Origin: Aequorivita sp. | GTDB lineage: Bacteria; Bacteroidota; Bacteroidia; Flavobacteriales; Flavobacteriaceae | DNA length: 16,368 bases | Assembly: GCA_020435865.1 (NCBI GenBank) | Contig: JAGQYZ010000086.1 | Span: 1-16,368, forward strand | Reading direction: 5' to 3' | Shown here: positions 7,525 through 14,682 of the stretch, piece after piece | Numbering within the stretch: the first letter of the stretch is position 1 | Layout of the letters: every line of letters starts with the position of its first letter | Translations under genes and position numbers: made by a program | The notes under the pieces: model-generated | Told to the model about the DNA's origin: nothing | What the model saw: only the letters and a program-made list of their open reading frames with translations | Database searches by the model: none

Positions 7525-9375
7525 ATGACAAAAAATATATTCTCACATTTTAGAGGCAATCTTTTCGGTGGAATTACAGCTGGAATCGTTGCCCTTCCAT
7601 TGGCACTTGCTTTTGGTGTACAATCCGGCCTTGGACCCGATGCCGGATTATACGGCGCAATTTTCATTGGTTTCTTTGCTGCACTTTTTGGAGGAACCAA
7701 CACCCAAATTTCAGGGCCAACAGCGCCAATGACAGCCGTTTCCATGGTTATGATTGCTGGGATTATTGCAGCAAACAATGGCGATGTACAACAGGCACTA
7801 CCCTACATTTTGCTTGTCTTTTTATTAGCTGGCTTAATGCAGATTTTATTAGGAATAACTGGTATAGGAAAATACATAAAATACATTCCATACCCAGTTG
7901 TTTCAGGGTTTATGACAGCAATTGGTGTCATTATTCTCATAACACAATTGCTTCCCGTGCTTGGCTATTATACCGAAGAAGACACCACTTTCATTGAAAC
8001 CTTCAAGCCAAAGGCCGAAGAAGTAATGATGACTAAAATCCTACAGGATGAAGCAGGTGAAGGTATTTTGGTTCTTGAAGATTTCAAAGAAACCATAAAC
8101 CGTTCTGAACAAATTTCGGAAGAAGAAATTCTTCAAGAAGCAAAAATTCTTGCAAAAGCTGAAAATTCTGGTGTGGCTGGAGCCATAAAAGCCCTTCCTA
8201 GGGCAATTTCAAACATTAATTGGTTGGAATTTATTTTGGCCTCGCTAACCATTTTGATTATTTATGGATTTAAAAAAATTACCACTAAAATACCCAGCAC
8301 TCTGGTGGCGCTGCTTGTAGTTTCTGTTGGTGCATATCTTCTAAAGTTAGATTATCAGCCAATAGATCAGATTCCAGGAGGATTTCCAATTCCAAATCTG
8401 GATATGTTCAGCGAATTTCAGTTTGGAAAAATTTCGCCTTATGTTTTTACAGCATTAACACTTGCTTTTTTAGGAAGTATTGACTCATTGTTAACCTCTG
8501 TGGTTGCAGATAATATGACGAAAACCAAACATAAACCAAACCAAGAACTGATAGGGCAAGGAATAGGGAACAGTGTAGCCGCAATTTTTGGCGGAATTCC
8601 TGGGGCCGGTGCAACCATCCGTACAGTTGTAAATATTAATGCGGGAGGAACCACAAAACTTTCTGGTATGATTGCTGCAATTTTATTGTTGGTCATTTTA
8701 CTAGCTTTAGGACCTGTGGCTTCACAAATTCCAGCAGCCGTGCTTGCAGGTATTTTAATAACGGTAGGTATTGGCGTAATGGATTATAAAGGACTAAAAG
8801 CAATCCCTAAAATGCAGAAAGCCGAAGTAATCATTATGATCGTGGTTTTGCTTCTTTCCGTATTTTGGAACTTGGTGTATGCTGTGGGAATTGGACTTGT
8901 TTTGGCTTCTATCATTTTTATGAAGAAAATTGGAGACCTTACCGCTGACCAATCTAAAGTTGTTCCTTTAAAAAATGCTGATGAACTTAGCATGGTTTGG
9001 AGCGATGAATTAAATTTTCCTGAAAAGCTTAAGGAAGAAGTTTTTATAAAACGTTTGGAAGGCCCATTATTTTTTGGATATACGTCCGATTTTCAAAAGC
9101 TCGCAAACGAAATTCCCGATACAGCAACCCACGTAATTATACGAATGGGAAAAACACCATACATAGATCAATCTGGTCTCTATGCTATGGAAGAAGTGTT
9201 AATGAATATTTCAAGAAAAGGTATTACGCCTATATTTGAAAATCTTCAAGCACAGCCACGAGTAATGATGGAAAAGATAGATATTATTCCAGATCTGGTT
9301 CCAAAAGAACTAGTTTTTACAGACTTTAAAGAGGCCGTAAAATATGCTCGTGACAACGTAAAGAACGTTGTATAA
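7525..9375 (+). CDS. SulP-family anion transporter with STAS domain
   Basis: Predicted 616-residue membrane transporter. The N-terminal SulP signature includes GLYGAIFIGFFAALFGG and ISGPTAPM (residues about 41-69). Hydrophobic helices continue to about 470. A C-terminal STAS domain follows (about 507-608), with an Asp-Gln-Ser-Gly motif at 548-551 where related STAS domains have their regulatory Asp-x-Ser/Thr-Gly. A hydrophilic, Glu/Lys-rich insert of about 80 residues (149-228) separates two membrane segments and is longer than the loops of textbook SulP proteins. Family substrates include sulfate, bicarbonate and dicarboxylates. The adjacent carbonic anhydrase favours bicarbonate, but the sequence alone cannot prove it. 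A hairpin at 9396-9417 probably ends the transcript. Confidence 0.92.
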   Translation: MTKNIFSHFRGNLFGGITAGIVALPLALAFGVQSGLGPDAGLYGAIFIGFFAALFGGTNTQISGPTAPMTAVSMVMIAGIIAANNGDVQQALPYILLVFLLAGLMQILLGITGIGKYIKYIPYPVVSGFMTAIGVIILITQLLPVLGYYTEEDTTFIETFKPKAEEVMMTKILQDEAGEGILVLEDFKETINRSEQISEEEILQEAKILAKAENSGVAGAIKALPRAISNINWLEFILASLTILIIYGFKKITTKIPSTLVALLVVSVGAYLLKLDYQPIDQIPGGFPIPNLDMFSEFQFGKISPYVFTALTLAFLGSIDSLLTSVVADNMTKTKHKPNQELIGQGIGNSVAAIFGGIPGAGATIRTVVNINAGGTTKLSGMIAAILLLVILLALGPVASQIPAAVLAGILITVGIGVMDYKGLKAIPKMQKAEVIIMIVVLLLSVFWNLVYAVGIGLVLASIIFMKKIGDLTADQSKVVPLKNADELSMVWSDELNFPEKLKEEVFIKRLEGPLFFGYTSDFQKLANEIPDTATHVIIRMGKTPYIDQSGLYAMEEVLMNISRKGITPIFENLQAQPRVMMEKIDIIPDLVPKELVFTDFKEAVKYARDNVKNVV

Positions 9376-9383
9376 AAATAAAG

Positions 9384-9938
9384 CTACTCTGTGGGAAGCC
9401 TCGTTTCGGCGGGGCTTTCTTCTGGAGTAACATCAGTTTCATTACTGTTTAAAGCATCAACTTTTTTCATTATTTCTGGCAACACTGCCGGCGCAATACT
9501 TGCCACTGGGCCATAAAGCACAGACGATTCCCGTTTTGCTTCAGTAAGAATTCTATAATTTTCTGAAGCAGCTACAAACATAAAAAACACACTTATTAAA
9601 AAAGCGAATTTCAATACATTGAAAACACCTCCAAAAATCTTGTTGAAAATACCCAACATTGCAAAATCTGCTACTTTCGTTAAAATTCTTCCCATCAAGC
9701 CAAAAAGTAACATGATTAAGAAAAAGGTCATTAAAAAAGATGCTATACGGGTTAAATCTTCACTCCAGTCAAACCATTTTTCAATATAAACCCTTACATA
9801 ATCTGAAAAGTACATAGCGCAGTAAACGCCAACCACCAAACCGATTAAAGAGGCGAGTGACCGTAATAACCCTTTTTTAAAGCCAACAAAAAAAGCGATG
9901 ATGAAAATAATTCCAAGGACAATGTCTATTGTGTTCAT
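9384..9938 (-). CDS. CvpA-family membrane protein
   Basis: Predicted 184-residue protein with four hydrophobic helices (about 3-20, 25-45, 63-87 and 101-124) and a polar, Glu/Pro/Thr-rich C-terminal tail. It matches the CvpA/colicin V production family by layout, by the GFKKGLLRSL stretch (19-28) between the first two helices, and by the glycine-rich fourth helix. E. coli CvpA is needed for colicin V export and has been linked to envelope stress and bile tolerance; the molecular role is unknown. The gene converges with sulP and is divergent from the gene at 10077. The last codons overlap a terminator-like hairpin, so the very C-terminus may be shaped by RNA structure rather than protein need. 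On its strand a TATATTTA box (9955-9962) lies 16 bases before the ATG and could be its -7 element. Confidence 0.85.
   Translation of the reverse strand: MNTIDIVLGIIFIIAFFVGFKKGLLRSLASLIGLVVGVYCAMYFSDYVRVYIEKWFDWSEDLTRIASFLMTFFLIMLLFGLMGRILTKVADFAMLGIFNKIFGGVFNVLKFAFLISVFFMFVAASENYRILTEAKRESSVLYGPVASIAPAVLPEIMKKVDALNSNETDVTPEESPAETRLPTE
9396..9417. terminator. UUCG-loop hairpin between convergent sulP and cvpA-family genes
   Basis: AAGCCTCG (9396-9403) pairs with CGGGGCTT (9410-9417), with one T-G wobble. One more T-G pair closes a TTCG tetraloop at 9405-9408. On the + strand it is followed by TCTTCT, giving a short imperfect T-tract 20 bases after the sulP stop. It lies inside the last codons of the - strand cvpA-family gene, so it may work from either side. 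Confidence 0.6.
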
Positions 9939-10023
9939 TAACTGAAAATTTCACTAAATATAGCACTTTCTGAACAGACATTTAATTTCCACATTCTTGA
10001 ACAATCCTTTATGAATTTGTTAC

Positions 10024-10055
10024 TTGCAATTTGGAATTTGAAACCCGTATCTTTG
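10024..10055 (+). promoter_or_regulatory. Bacteroidota-type promoter for the 118-residue gene and pheS
   Basis: TATCTTTG (10048-10055) is an exact match to the -7 consensus TAnnTTTG. A TTG at 10024-10026 lies 21 bases upstream, within the range reported for the -33 element in Flavobacteriaceae. The ATG at 10077 is 21 bases after the -7 box, giving a short leader. Confidence 0.6.
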
Positions 10056-10076
10056 CAAACTAATTTATTTTGAAAA

Positions 10077-10433
10077 ATGGCGCGCGACGAACAATTAAAA
10101 GAAAGATGGGAAGCAGTAGTAAAAATGCTGGGCGCCCGTTTTGCTGATGACCAAATTTTGGATTTGGATGCCATTATTTATTTAATAGGCGTTCAGGAGT
10201 TGGGCCAACTTCATCGAAAGTTTAAAAAAGACGAAAAGCTAAACCTAATGCACATAGCCATTTGCCGTCTTTTGGAGCCTTATGGCTATTATGAGTTTGA
10301 TTATTATGACGAAGAAAGTTGGCCACACTACAAAGTTTTGGAACAATTGCCACCGCTGAAAGCTGGTGAACAAAGTGTTTTGATGAAAGAGGCTATCGTG
10401 CAGTATTTTGTAGAAAAGGAAGTGATTAACTAA
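10077..10433 (+). CDS. Conserved hypothetical protein upstream of pheS
   Basis: Predicted 118-residue soluble protein without signal peptide or membrane segment. It is predicted mostly helical, with an aromatic and acidic central stretch (PYGYYEFDYYDEESWPHY, about 79-96). I do not recognise a characterised domain. It starts 21 bases after a good -7 promoter element and ends 26 bases before pheS, so the two are probably one transcript. The gap contains a weak AT-only inverted repeat (ATATTTT at 10435-10441, AAAATAT at 10449-10455). The neighbourhood hints at a housekeeping role but gives no specific function. Confidence 0.8.
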   Translation: MARDEQLKERWEAVVKMLGARFADDQILDLDAIIYLIGVQELGQLHRKFKKDEKLNLMHIAICRLLEPYGYYEFDYYDEESWPHYKVLEQLPPLKAGEQSVLMKEAIVQYFVEKEVIN

Positions 10434-10459
10434 AATATTTTTCCGTAGAAAATATAGTA

Positions 10460-11479
10460 ATGATAGAAACAATAAAAAAACACATTGCCGAAGTACAGGC
10501 ATTTTCTTCTACCAAAAAAGAGGAAATAGAAAACTTCCGCATAAAATATTTAGGCAAAAAAGGATTGTTAAATGACTTTTTCGCTGAGTTTAAAAACGTG
10601 GCAAACGACCAAAAAAAGGAATTTGGGCAGGTTATAAATTCACTTAAAAAAAGTGCTGAGGATAAGGTAAATGAACTAAAAGAATCTTTAGAGAACAAAG
10701 AGGAAACTAAAGGTATTTATGGCGATCTTTCCCGTCCAGGCGAAGTAATTCCGTTGGGTTCTCGCCATCCTATTTCCATCGTCAAAAATAAAATTATCGA
10801 TATCTTTTTGCGCATTGGTTTCAACGTTTCCGAAGGTCCCGAAATGGAGGACGATTGGCACAACTTTACCGCATTGAACCTTCCCGAATATCACCCAGCG
10901 CGCGATATGCAGGACACCTTTTTCATTCAAACCAACCCCGATGTTTTGTTGCGTACGCACACATCTTCGGTTCAGGTTCGTTATATGGAAAACAACAAAC
11001 CGCCAATCCGTACCATTTCACCGGGTAGAGTTTATAGAAATGAAGCCATTTCAGCGCGTTCGCACTGCTTTTTCCACCAAGTGGAAGGTTTGTATGTGGA
11101 CAAAGGCGTAAGCTTCGCAGATTTAAAACAAACGCTGCAATATTTCACTACGGAAATGTTTGGAAAATCTAAAATTAGGCTTCGTCCATCCTATTTTCCT
11201 TTTACAGAACCTAGCGCTGAAGTTGATGTTTACTGGGGATTGGAAACCGAAGCGGATTACCGAATTACCAAAGGAACAGGCTGGCTAGAAATTGGCGGCT
11301 GCGGAATGGTTGATCCGAACGTTCTTAAAAACTGTGGCATCGATCCAGAGGAATATTCTGGTTTTGCCTTTGGCGTGGGTGTTGACCGTATCGCGATGCT
11401 GTTGCACCAAATTCCAGATATTAGAATGTTTAGTGAAAACGATGTTCGCTTTTTGGAACAGTTTAAAAGTGTGCTGTAA
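10460..11479 (+). CDS. pheS: Phenylalanine-tRNA ligase alpha subunit
   Basis: Predicted 339-residue cytoplasmic class II aminoacyl-tRNA synthetase subunit, which with PheT charges tRNA-Phe. The N-terminal coiled-coil tRNA-binding arm spans about 1-90. The catalytic core shows motif 2 (SPGRVYRNEAISARSH, then CFFHQVEG) and motif 3 (GFAFGVGVDRIAMLL near the C-terminus). Length is standard and the reading frame is intact. The GFAFG motif has the usual small residue in the phenylalanine pocket. No pheT is adjacent, which is common in Bacteroidota, where the two subunits are often encoded apart. No tRNA-like leader or leader peptide is visible in the 26-base upstream gap. Confidence 0.97.
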   Translation: MIETIKKHIAEVQAFSSTKKEEIENFRIKYLGKKGLLNDFFAEFKNVANDQKKEFGQVINSLKKSAEDKVNELKESLENKEETKGIYGDLSRPGEVIPLGSRHPISIVKNKIIDIFLRIGFNVSEGPEMEDDWHNFTALNLPEYHPARDMQDTFFIQTNPDVLLRTHTSSVQVRYMENNKPPIRTISPGRVYRNEAISARSHCFFHQVEGLYVDKGVSFADLKQTLQYFTTEMFGKSKIRLRPSYFPFTEPSAEVDVYWGLETEADYRITKGTGWLEIGGCGMVDPNVLKNCGIDPEEYSGFAFGVGVDRIAMLLHQIPDIRMFSENDVRFLEQFKSVL

Positions 11480-11492
11480 GTTTGTGTCTTTA

Positions 11493-11521
11493 AGCAAAAA
11501 CCACATTTAAATATTTTTGCT
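11493..11521 (+). promoter_or_regulatory. Inverted repeat overlapping a TAnnTTTG box before the 54-residue gene
   Basis: AGCAAAAA (11493-11500) and TTTTTGCT (11514-11521) form a perfect 8-base inverted repeat around a 13-base loop, ending right at the ATG at 11522. Inside it, TATTTTTG (11512-11519) matches the -7 consensus. It could be a weak terminator for pheS, an internal promoter for the downstream genes, or both. The -33 partner is unclear: the nearest TTTG, at 11481, is 27 bases away. Confidence 0.35.
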
Positions 11522-11686
11522 ATGAAAAAATACTTTGTTATCGCATTATTGGTTATTGTTGCGCTTGTCGTGATTTATTTGACCTTTATAATTGCCTACA
11601 TTAAAATAATGATTGGTTGCATTTTGCTGGGAATTTCGGCCATCGCACTCTTGGCAGTTTGGATTATGTGGAAAATTGAAGACTGA
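11522..11686 (+). CDS. Small two-helix membrane protein, 54 residues
   Basis: Predicted 54-residue protein, mostly hydrophobic: Met-Lys-Lys, a first helix (about 4-25), a short turn with Lys28, a second helix (about 29-49), and a charged end Lys-Ile-Glu-Asp. The ATG follows the pheS stop by 42 bases. The TGA is only 3 bases before the next ATG, which supports its being a real operon member rather than noise. I do not recognise a family. The small size and helix hairpin suggest a membrane-embedded accessory protein, possibly a partner of the ABC ATPase two genes downstream, but nothing in the sequence proves that. Confidence 0.65.
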   Translation: MKKYFVIALLVIVALVVIYLTFIIAYIKIMIGCILLGISAIALLAVWIMWKIED

Positions 11687-11689
11687 TTT

Positions 11690-12085
11690 ATGCGAAAGGA
11701 TATCGAAATACCACAAGCCAAAAACGTATACATTGTTGCCGTAAAGGAATGGGATAAAGATTTTACCGGCCAGCAATGGAATATTTATTTGGTAAATGAT
11801 CGTGAAGATGAAATTACCACGGTTTTAGTGATGTCGCGTGGTAAAAGTGAAGACCGGAAAACCTCAACCTTGCGCCACTGTTTGGGAAATATGAAGCCAA
11901 AAACCACTGCCAAAGTAGAATTTATTCCTACCGAAGTTTTGGGTTTTACCAACGAATATTTACTCACTTTTTTTGCTGAAAATAAACTCTTTGAACGCAA
12001 ATTCATTTTTGAGCCAAATAGTATTTCTGAAGAAAATGTAGTTGACCTTCCGGTTTTGGAAAACGAAGGAATTTTGGCAAAATAA
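11690..12085 (+). CDS. Conserved hypothetical protein, 131 residues
   Basis: Predicted 131-residue soluble protein rich in beta-strand-forming residues, without signal peptide or membrane helix. It has alternating hydrophobic strands and charged loops (for example NVYIVAVKEW and WNIYLVNDRE) and an acidic C-terminal end. I do not recognise a domain. It starts 3 bases after the 54-residue gene and ends 8 bases before the ABC ATPase start, so it is very probably co-translated with them. Its position next to pheS should not be taken as evidence of a synthetase function; it has no class II motif. Confidence 0.8.
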   Translation: MRKDIEIPQAKNVYIVAVKEWDKDFTGQQWNIYLVNDREDEITTVLVMSRGKSEDRKTSTLRHCLGNMKPKTTAKVEFIPTEVLGFTNEYLLTFFAENKLFERKFIFEPNSISEENVVDLPVLENEGILAK

Positions 12086-12093
12086 TTTTTGTG

Positions 12094-13047
12094 ATGCTAA
12101 AAGTTGAAATAGATTCCTTTTCCTATTCTGAAAAAACCATTTTAAACGACATTCATTTCACGCTAAAATCTGGTGAATACCTAAGCATTCTTGGTGAAAG
12201 CGGCTGTGGAAAATCTACACTTTTACATCTTGTTTATGGTTTGCTCCATTTGGAAAACGGCGCTATTTTTTACAATGAAAAAAAACTGCTCGGCCCAACC
12301 AAAACCCTAATTCCTGGAGAACCACTTATGAAGCTCGTGGCTCAGGAATTCAATATTATGCCGTTCACAACCGTTGCCGAAAATCTGGGTTCGCATCTAT
12401 CCAGATTAGACGAAGAAAAAGATGAAAAGCGTATTGACGAACTGTTGGAAGTTGTGGAAATGAAGGCTTTCAAAAACACAGTGGTAAAAAACCTCAGCGG
12501 TGGACAAAAACAGCGAGTAGCATTGGCTAAAGCCTTGGCAAACGAGCCCGAGGTGCTTTTACTGGACGAACCTTTCAGCAATATTGATGTTTTCAGAAAA
12601 AATAAATTACAGCGAAAAATCTTTAATTATCTAAAAGAAAATAATATTAGTTGCATAACTGCAACTCACGATAGTGGAGAAGCTTTGGCGTTTTCAGATC
12701 ATATTTTAATGCTGAAAGATGGCTCCAAAGAACTATTCGGAACGCCGGAATTTATTTATAAGAATGTTGCAACCGAATATCAGGCAGGTTTTTTTGGTGA
12801 AGCCAATCTGCTTCCAAAAAACCTTTTTTCTTCAGAAGAAACTTTAGAAGAAAAGGTCATTTTTCCACATCAATTAGAAATTTCCGAAGAAAAAACGAAA
12901 CTTGAAGTGATTGTAAAAAAATGTTACTTCAAAGGAACCCATTTTTTGGTTGAAGCAAAATTTAAAAATAAAACCATATTTTTCAACAGCTCTATTCACT
13001 TAAAAAAAGGCAAGGTATGTAATTTGAGGATTTCAGAAAATGATTAA
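12094..13047 (+). CDS. ABC transporter ATP-binding protein with TOBE-like tail, no adjacent permease
   Basis: Predicted 317-residue ABC ATPase. Walker A GESGCGKST (34-42), Q-loop Gln84, signature LSGGQ (134-138), Walker B VLLLDEP (154-160, catalytic Glu159) and H-loop His192 are all present, so it should hydrolyse ATP. Residues from about 235 form a C-terminal extension resembling the TOBE regulatory domain of PotA/FbpC-type importer ATPases. I chose ATG 12094 over the adjacent GTG at 12091. No permease or binding protein lies in the window, so its partner must be encoded elsewhere, or the small membrane protein at 11522 substitutes in an unknown way. The stop interlocks with that of the convergent gene: both TAA codons share the TTAA at 13044-13047. 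Confidence 0.88.
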   Translation: MLKVEIDSFSYSEKTILNDIHFTLKSGEYLSILGESGCGKSTLLHLVYGLLHLENGAIFYNEKKLLGPTKTLIPGEPLMKLVAQEFNIMPFTTVAENLGSHLSRLDEEKDEKRIDELLEVVEMKAFKNTVVKNLSGGQKQRVALAKALANEPEVLLLDEPFSNIDVFRKNKLQRKIFNYLKENNISCITATHDSGEALAFSDHILMLKDGSKELFGTPEFIYKNVATEYQAGFFGEANLLPKNLFSSEETLEEKVIFPHQLEISEEKTKLEVIVKKCYFKGTHFLVEAKFKNKTIFFNSSIHLKKGKVCNLRISEND

Positions 13048-14039
13048 ACCACAACTATCATTTTCCCTTTGTTTTTTCCATCAAACAAGTCAATAAAAGC
13101 CTGCGGAATATTTTCAAAACCTTCAACAACCGTTTCCATATACGTAAGTTTATCTTCCTCCATCCACTGCGCTAATCGTCTTTGGGCGGGACCAAAATCT
13201 TTTACAAAATCTCGCACCGTGAAACCCTGCATCAAAATACTATTTTTAATCAAAGTAGTTTCAACCCTTGGCCCAGTTGGTATTTCGGTATCGTTATAAG
13301 TAGAAATAGCGCCACAATTTACCACTCTTCCATATTTGTTCATATTCATTAAGGCAGCGTCAAGAATTTCGCCGCCCACATTATCAAAATACACATCAAC
13401 GCCATCGGGACAGGATTCAGCAATTGCCTTTTTCATATTGTCAGTGGTTTTATAATTAATGGCTGCATCAAAACCAAATTTCTCTTGGATTCGGTCTATT
13501 TTTTCTTCGCTTCCTGTAATTCCAACAACACGACACCCTTTAATTTTCCCTATTTGCCCAACCACACTTCCTACTGCTCCCGCGGCTCCAGAAACCAAAA
13601 GCGTTTCTCCTTTTTCAGGTTTTCCAATTTTTTTCAAGCCCAAATAGGCTGTAATTCCCGTTAATCCCAAAATGCCCAAATAGGCTTTCAGTGGTACTTT
13701 TTCATTATCCACTTTATTCAATCCATTCCCGTTTGAGGTTTGAAATTGTTTCCATTGAAGCATTCCGTTAACAAAATCGCCTTTCTTGAAATTTTTGTTT
13801 TTGGATTCTATAACCTCAGCAATAATGCCAGATTCTAAGGGCTCACCAACTTTAAATGGTTCTATATATGATTTTTCATCGCGCATTCGTCCGCGCAAAT
13901 AGGGATCTACTGAAACGTATTTGGCTTTCAATAATATTTCACCTTCTTTTGGTTGTGGCTTTTCTTCTTTAATTAATTCAAAATCTTTTAGGGAAGGTTT
14001 TCCTTTTGGGCGAGTTTTTAGTAAGATTACTTTGTTCAT
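13044..14039 (-). CDS. NADPH-dependent MDR oxidoreductase (zinc-independent, PTGR/CurA-like)
   Basis: Predicted 331-residue cytoplasmic medium-chain dehydrogenase/reductase. It has an N-terminal GroES-like domain with the YVSVDPYLRGRM motif (41-52) and a Rossmann domain with the glycine-rich GAAGAVGSVVG (151-161). No zinc-binding Cys/His set is visible, which places it with leukotriene B4 12-hydroxydehydrogenase, prostaglandin reductase and CurA-type enal/enone reductases. These reduce the alpha,beta double bond of reactive carbonyls with NADPH. Length is typical from ATG 14039; an in-frame extension to 14102 adds 21 residues unlike family N-termini and I reject it. It stands alone on its strand, with a possible TATGTTTT -7 box upstream (14068-14075). 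The true substrate cannot be told from sequence; general detoxification of reactive carbonyls is the usual guess. Confidence 0.9.
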   Translation of the reverse strand: MNKVILLKTRPKGKPSLKDFELIKEEKPQPKEGEILLKAKYVSVDPYLRGRMRDEKSYIEPFKVGEPLESGIIAEVIESKNKNFKKGDFVNGMLQWKQFQTSNGNGLNKVDNEKVPLKAYLGILGLTGITAYLGLKKIGKPEKGETLLVSGAAGAVGSVVGQIGKIKGCRVVGITGSEEKIDRIQEKFGFDAAINYKTTDNMKKAIAESCPDGVDVYFDNVGGEILDAALMNMNKYGRVVNCGAISTYNDTEIPTGPRVETTLIKNSILMQGFTVRDFVKDFGPAQRRLAQWMEEDKLTYMETVVEGFENIPQAFIDLFDGKNKGKMIVVV

Positions 14040-14184
14040 TGATGCAAGTTTTTTCACTTTTATAAAATTAAAACATAAAAAGGCAAATGCCCCTAAACCC
14101 AAATTTATTTATGAAAAGAATAACAAAGTTGGATTTTTAAATCATTATTGTATTAATAAATTATATTTACTTAAACAATTTTCA

Positions 14185-14682
14185 ATGAATAAGAATATCC
14201 GCCATCTTCAACCAGTAGCATCTATCAAAATTGTTTCTGCCATTATACTTTCCCTATTTTCTGTTTATCTATTTTTTGAAGGAACTTTGTTTGGCCTTAT
14301 TCTATTGGGGGCCGCTCTTAAACTGTCACTTCGTGAGGGCTTTGAGCTTAATTTGGAAGAAAAAAAGTATCGGAATATGTATTCCATTTTTGCAATAAAT
14401 TTTGGTATCTGGAAAAAATTACCAGAAATAGAATACATTTCTGTATTTAAGACCATTAAAAATAGTAGAGCTCGTGTAATTACAGCAGAAGCAAACTTAG
14501 GTTTTGAAGTTTTTAAATTGAATTTATTTTATGGAAAAAACCAACATATTGAAGCTTATGTTACTGAAGAAATAGAAGATGCATTTACTGTCGCTAAACA
14601 TATTGCTTCTGTACTAGAATTGGATATTCTAGATGCAACAAAACCAGAAAAGGAATGGATAAATATTACTTCACACTCGTGA
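14185..14682 (+). CDS. Small membrane protein with N-terminal helical hairpin, unknown function
   Basis: Predicted 165-residue protein. Two hydrophobic helices (about 15-30 and 34-48) form a hairpin at the N-terminus. A soluble domain of about 115 residues follows, with alternating strands (FELNLEEKKY, then YISVFKTI) and a final helix. The layout resembles small bacterial proteins with a membrane hairpin and a PH-like domain, but this is a weak visual match. The open frame runs upstream to 13921, but ATG 14185 is the only plausible start, because the upstream part is antisense to the MDR gene. Its last 17 bases overlap the convergent Gre-like gene. The upstream gap (14040-14184) is AT-rich and has no certain promoter. 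Confidence 0.7.
   Translation: MNKNIRHLQPVASIKIVSAIILSLFSVYLFFEGTLFGLILLGAALKLSLREGFELNLEEKKYRNMYSIFAINFGIWKKLPEIEYISVFKTIKNSRARVITAEANLGFEVFKLNLFYGKNQHIEAYVTEEIEDAFTVAKHIASVLELDILDATKPEKEWINITSHS

Noticed and set aside
11292..11510. 72-residue frame overlapping the end of pheS
   Set aside because: It lies almost entirely within pheS in another frame, and its composition does not resemble a protein family.
14040..14102. 21-residue N-terminal extension of the MDR oxidoreductase
   Set aside because: MDR proteins of this group start near MNKVILLK; the extension has no family counterpart and lies in the divergent promoter region.
13921..14184. Upstream extension of the + strand membrane-protein frame
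   Set aside because: This part is antisense to the start of the MDR gene, has no plausible start codon, and its translation looks like shadow sequence.
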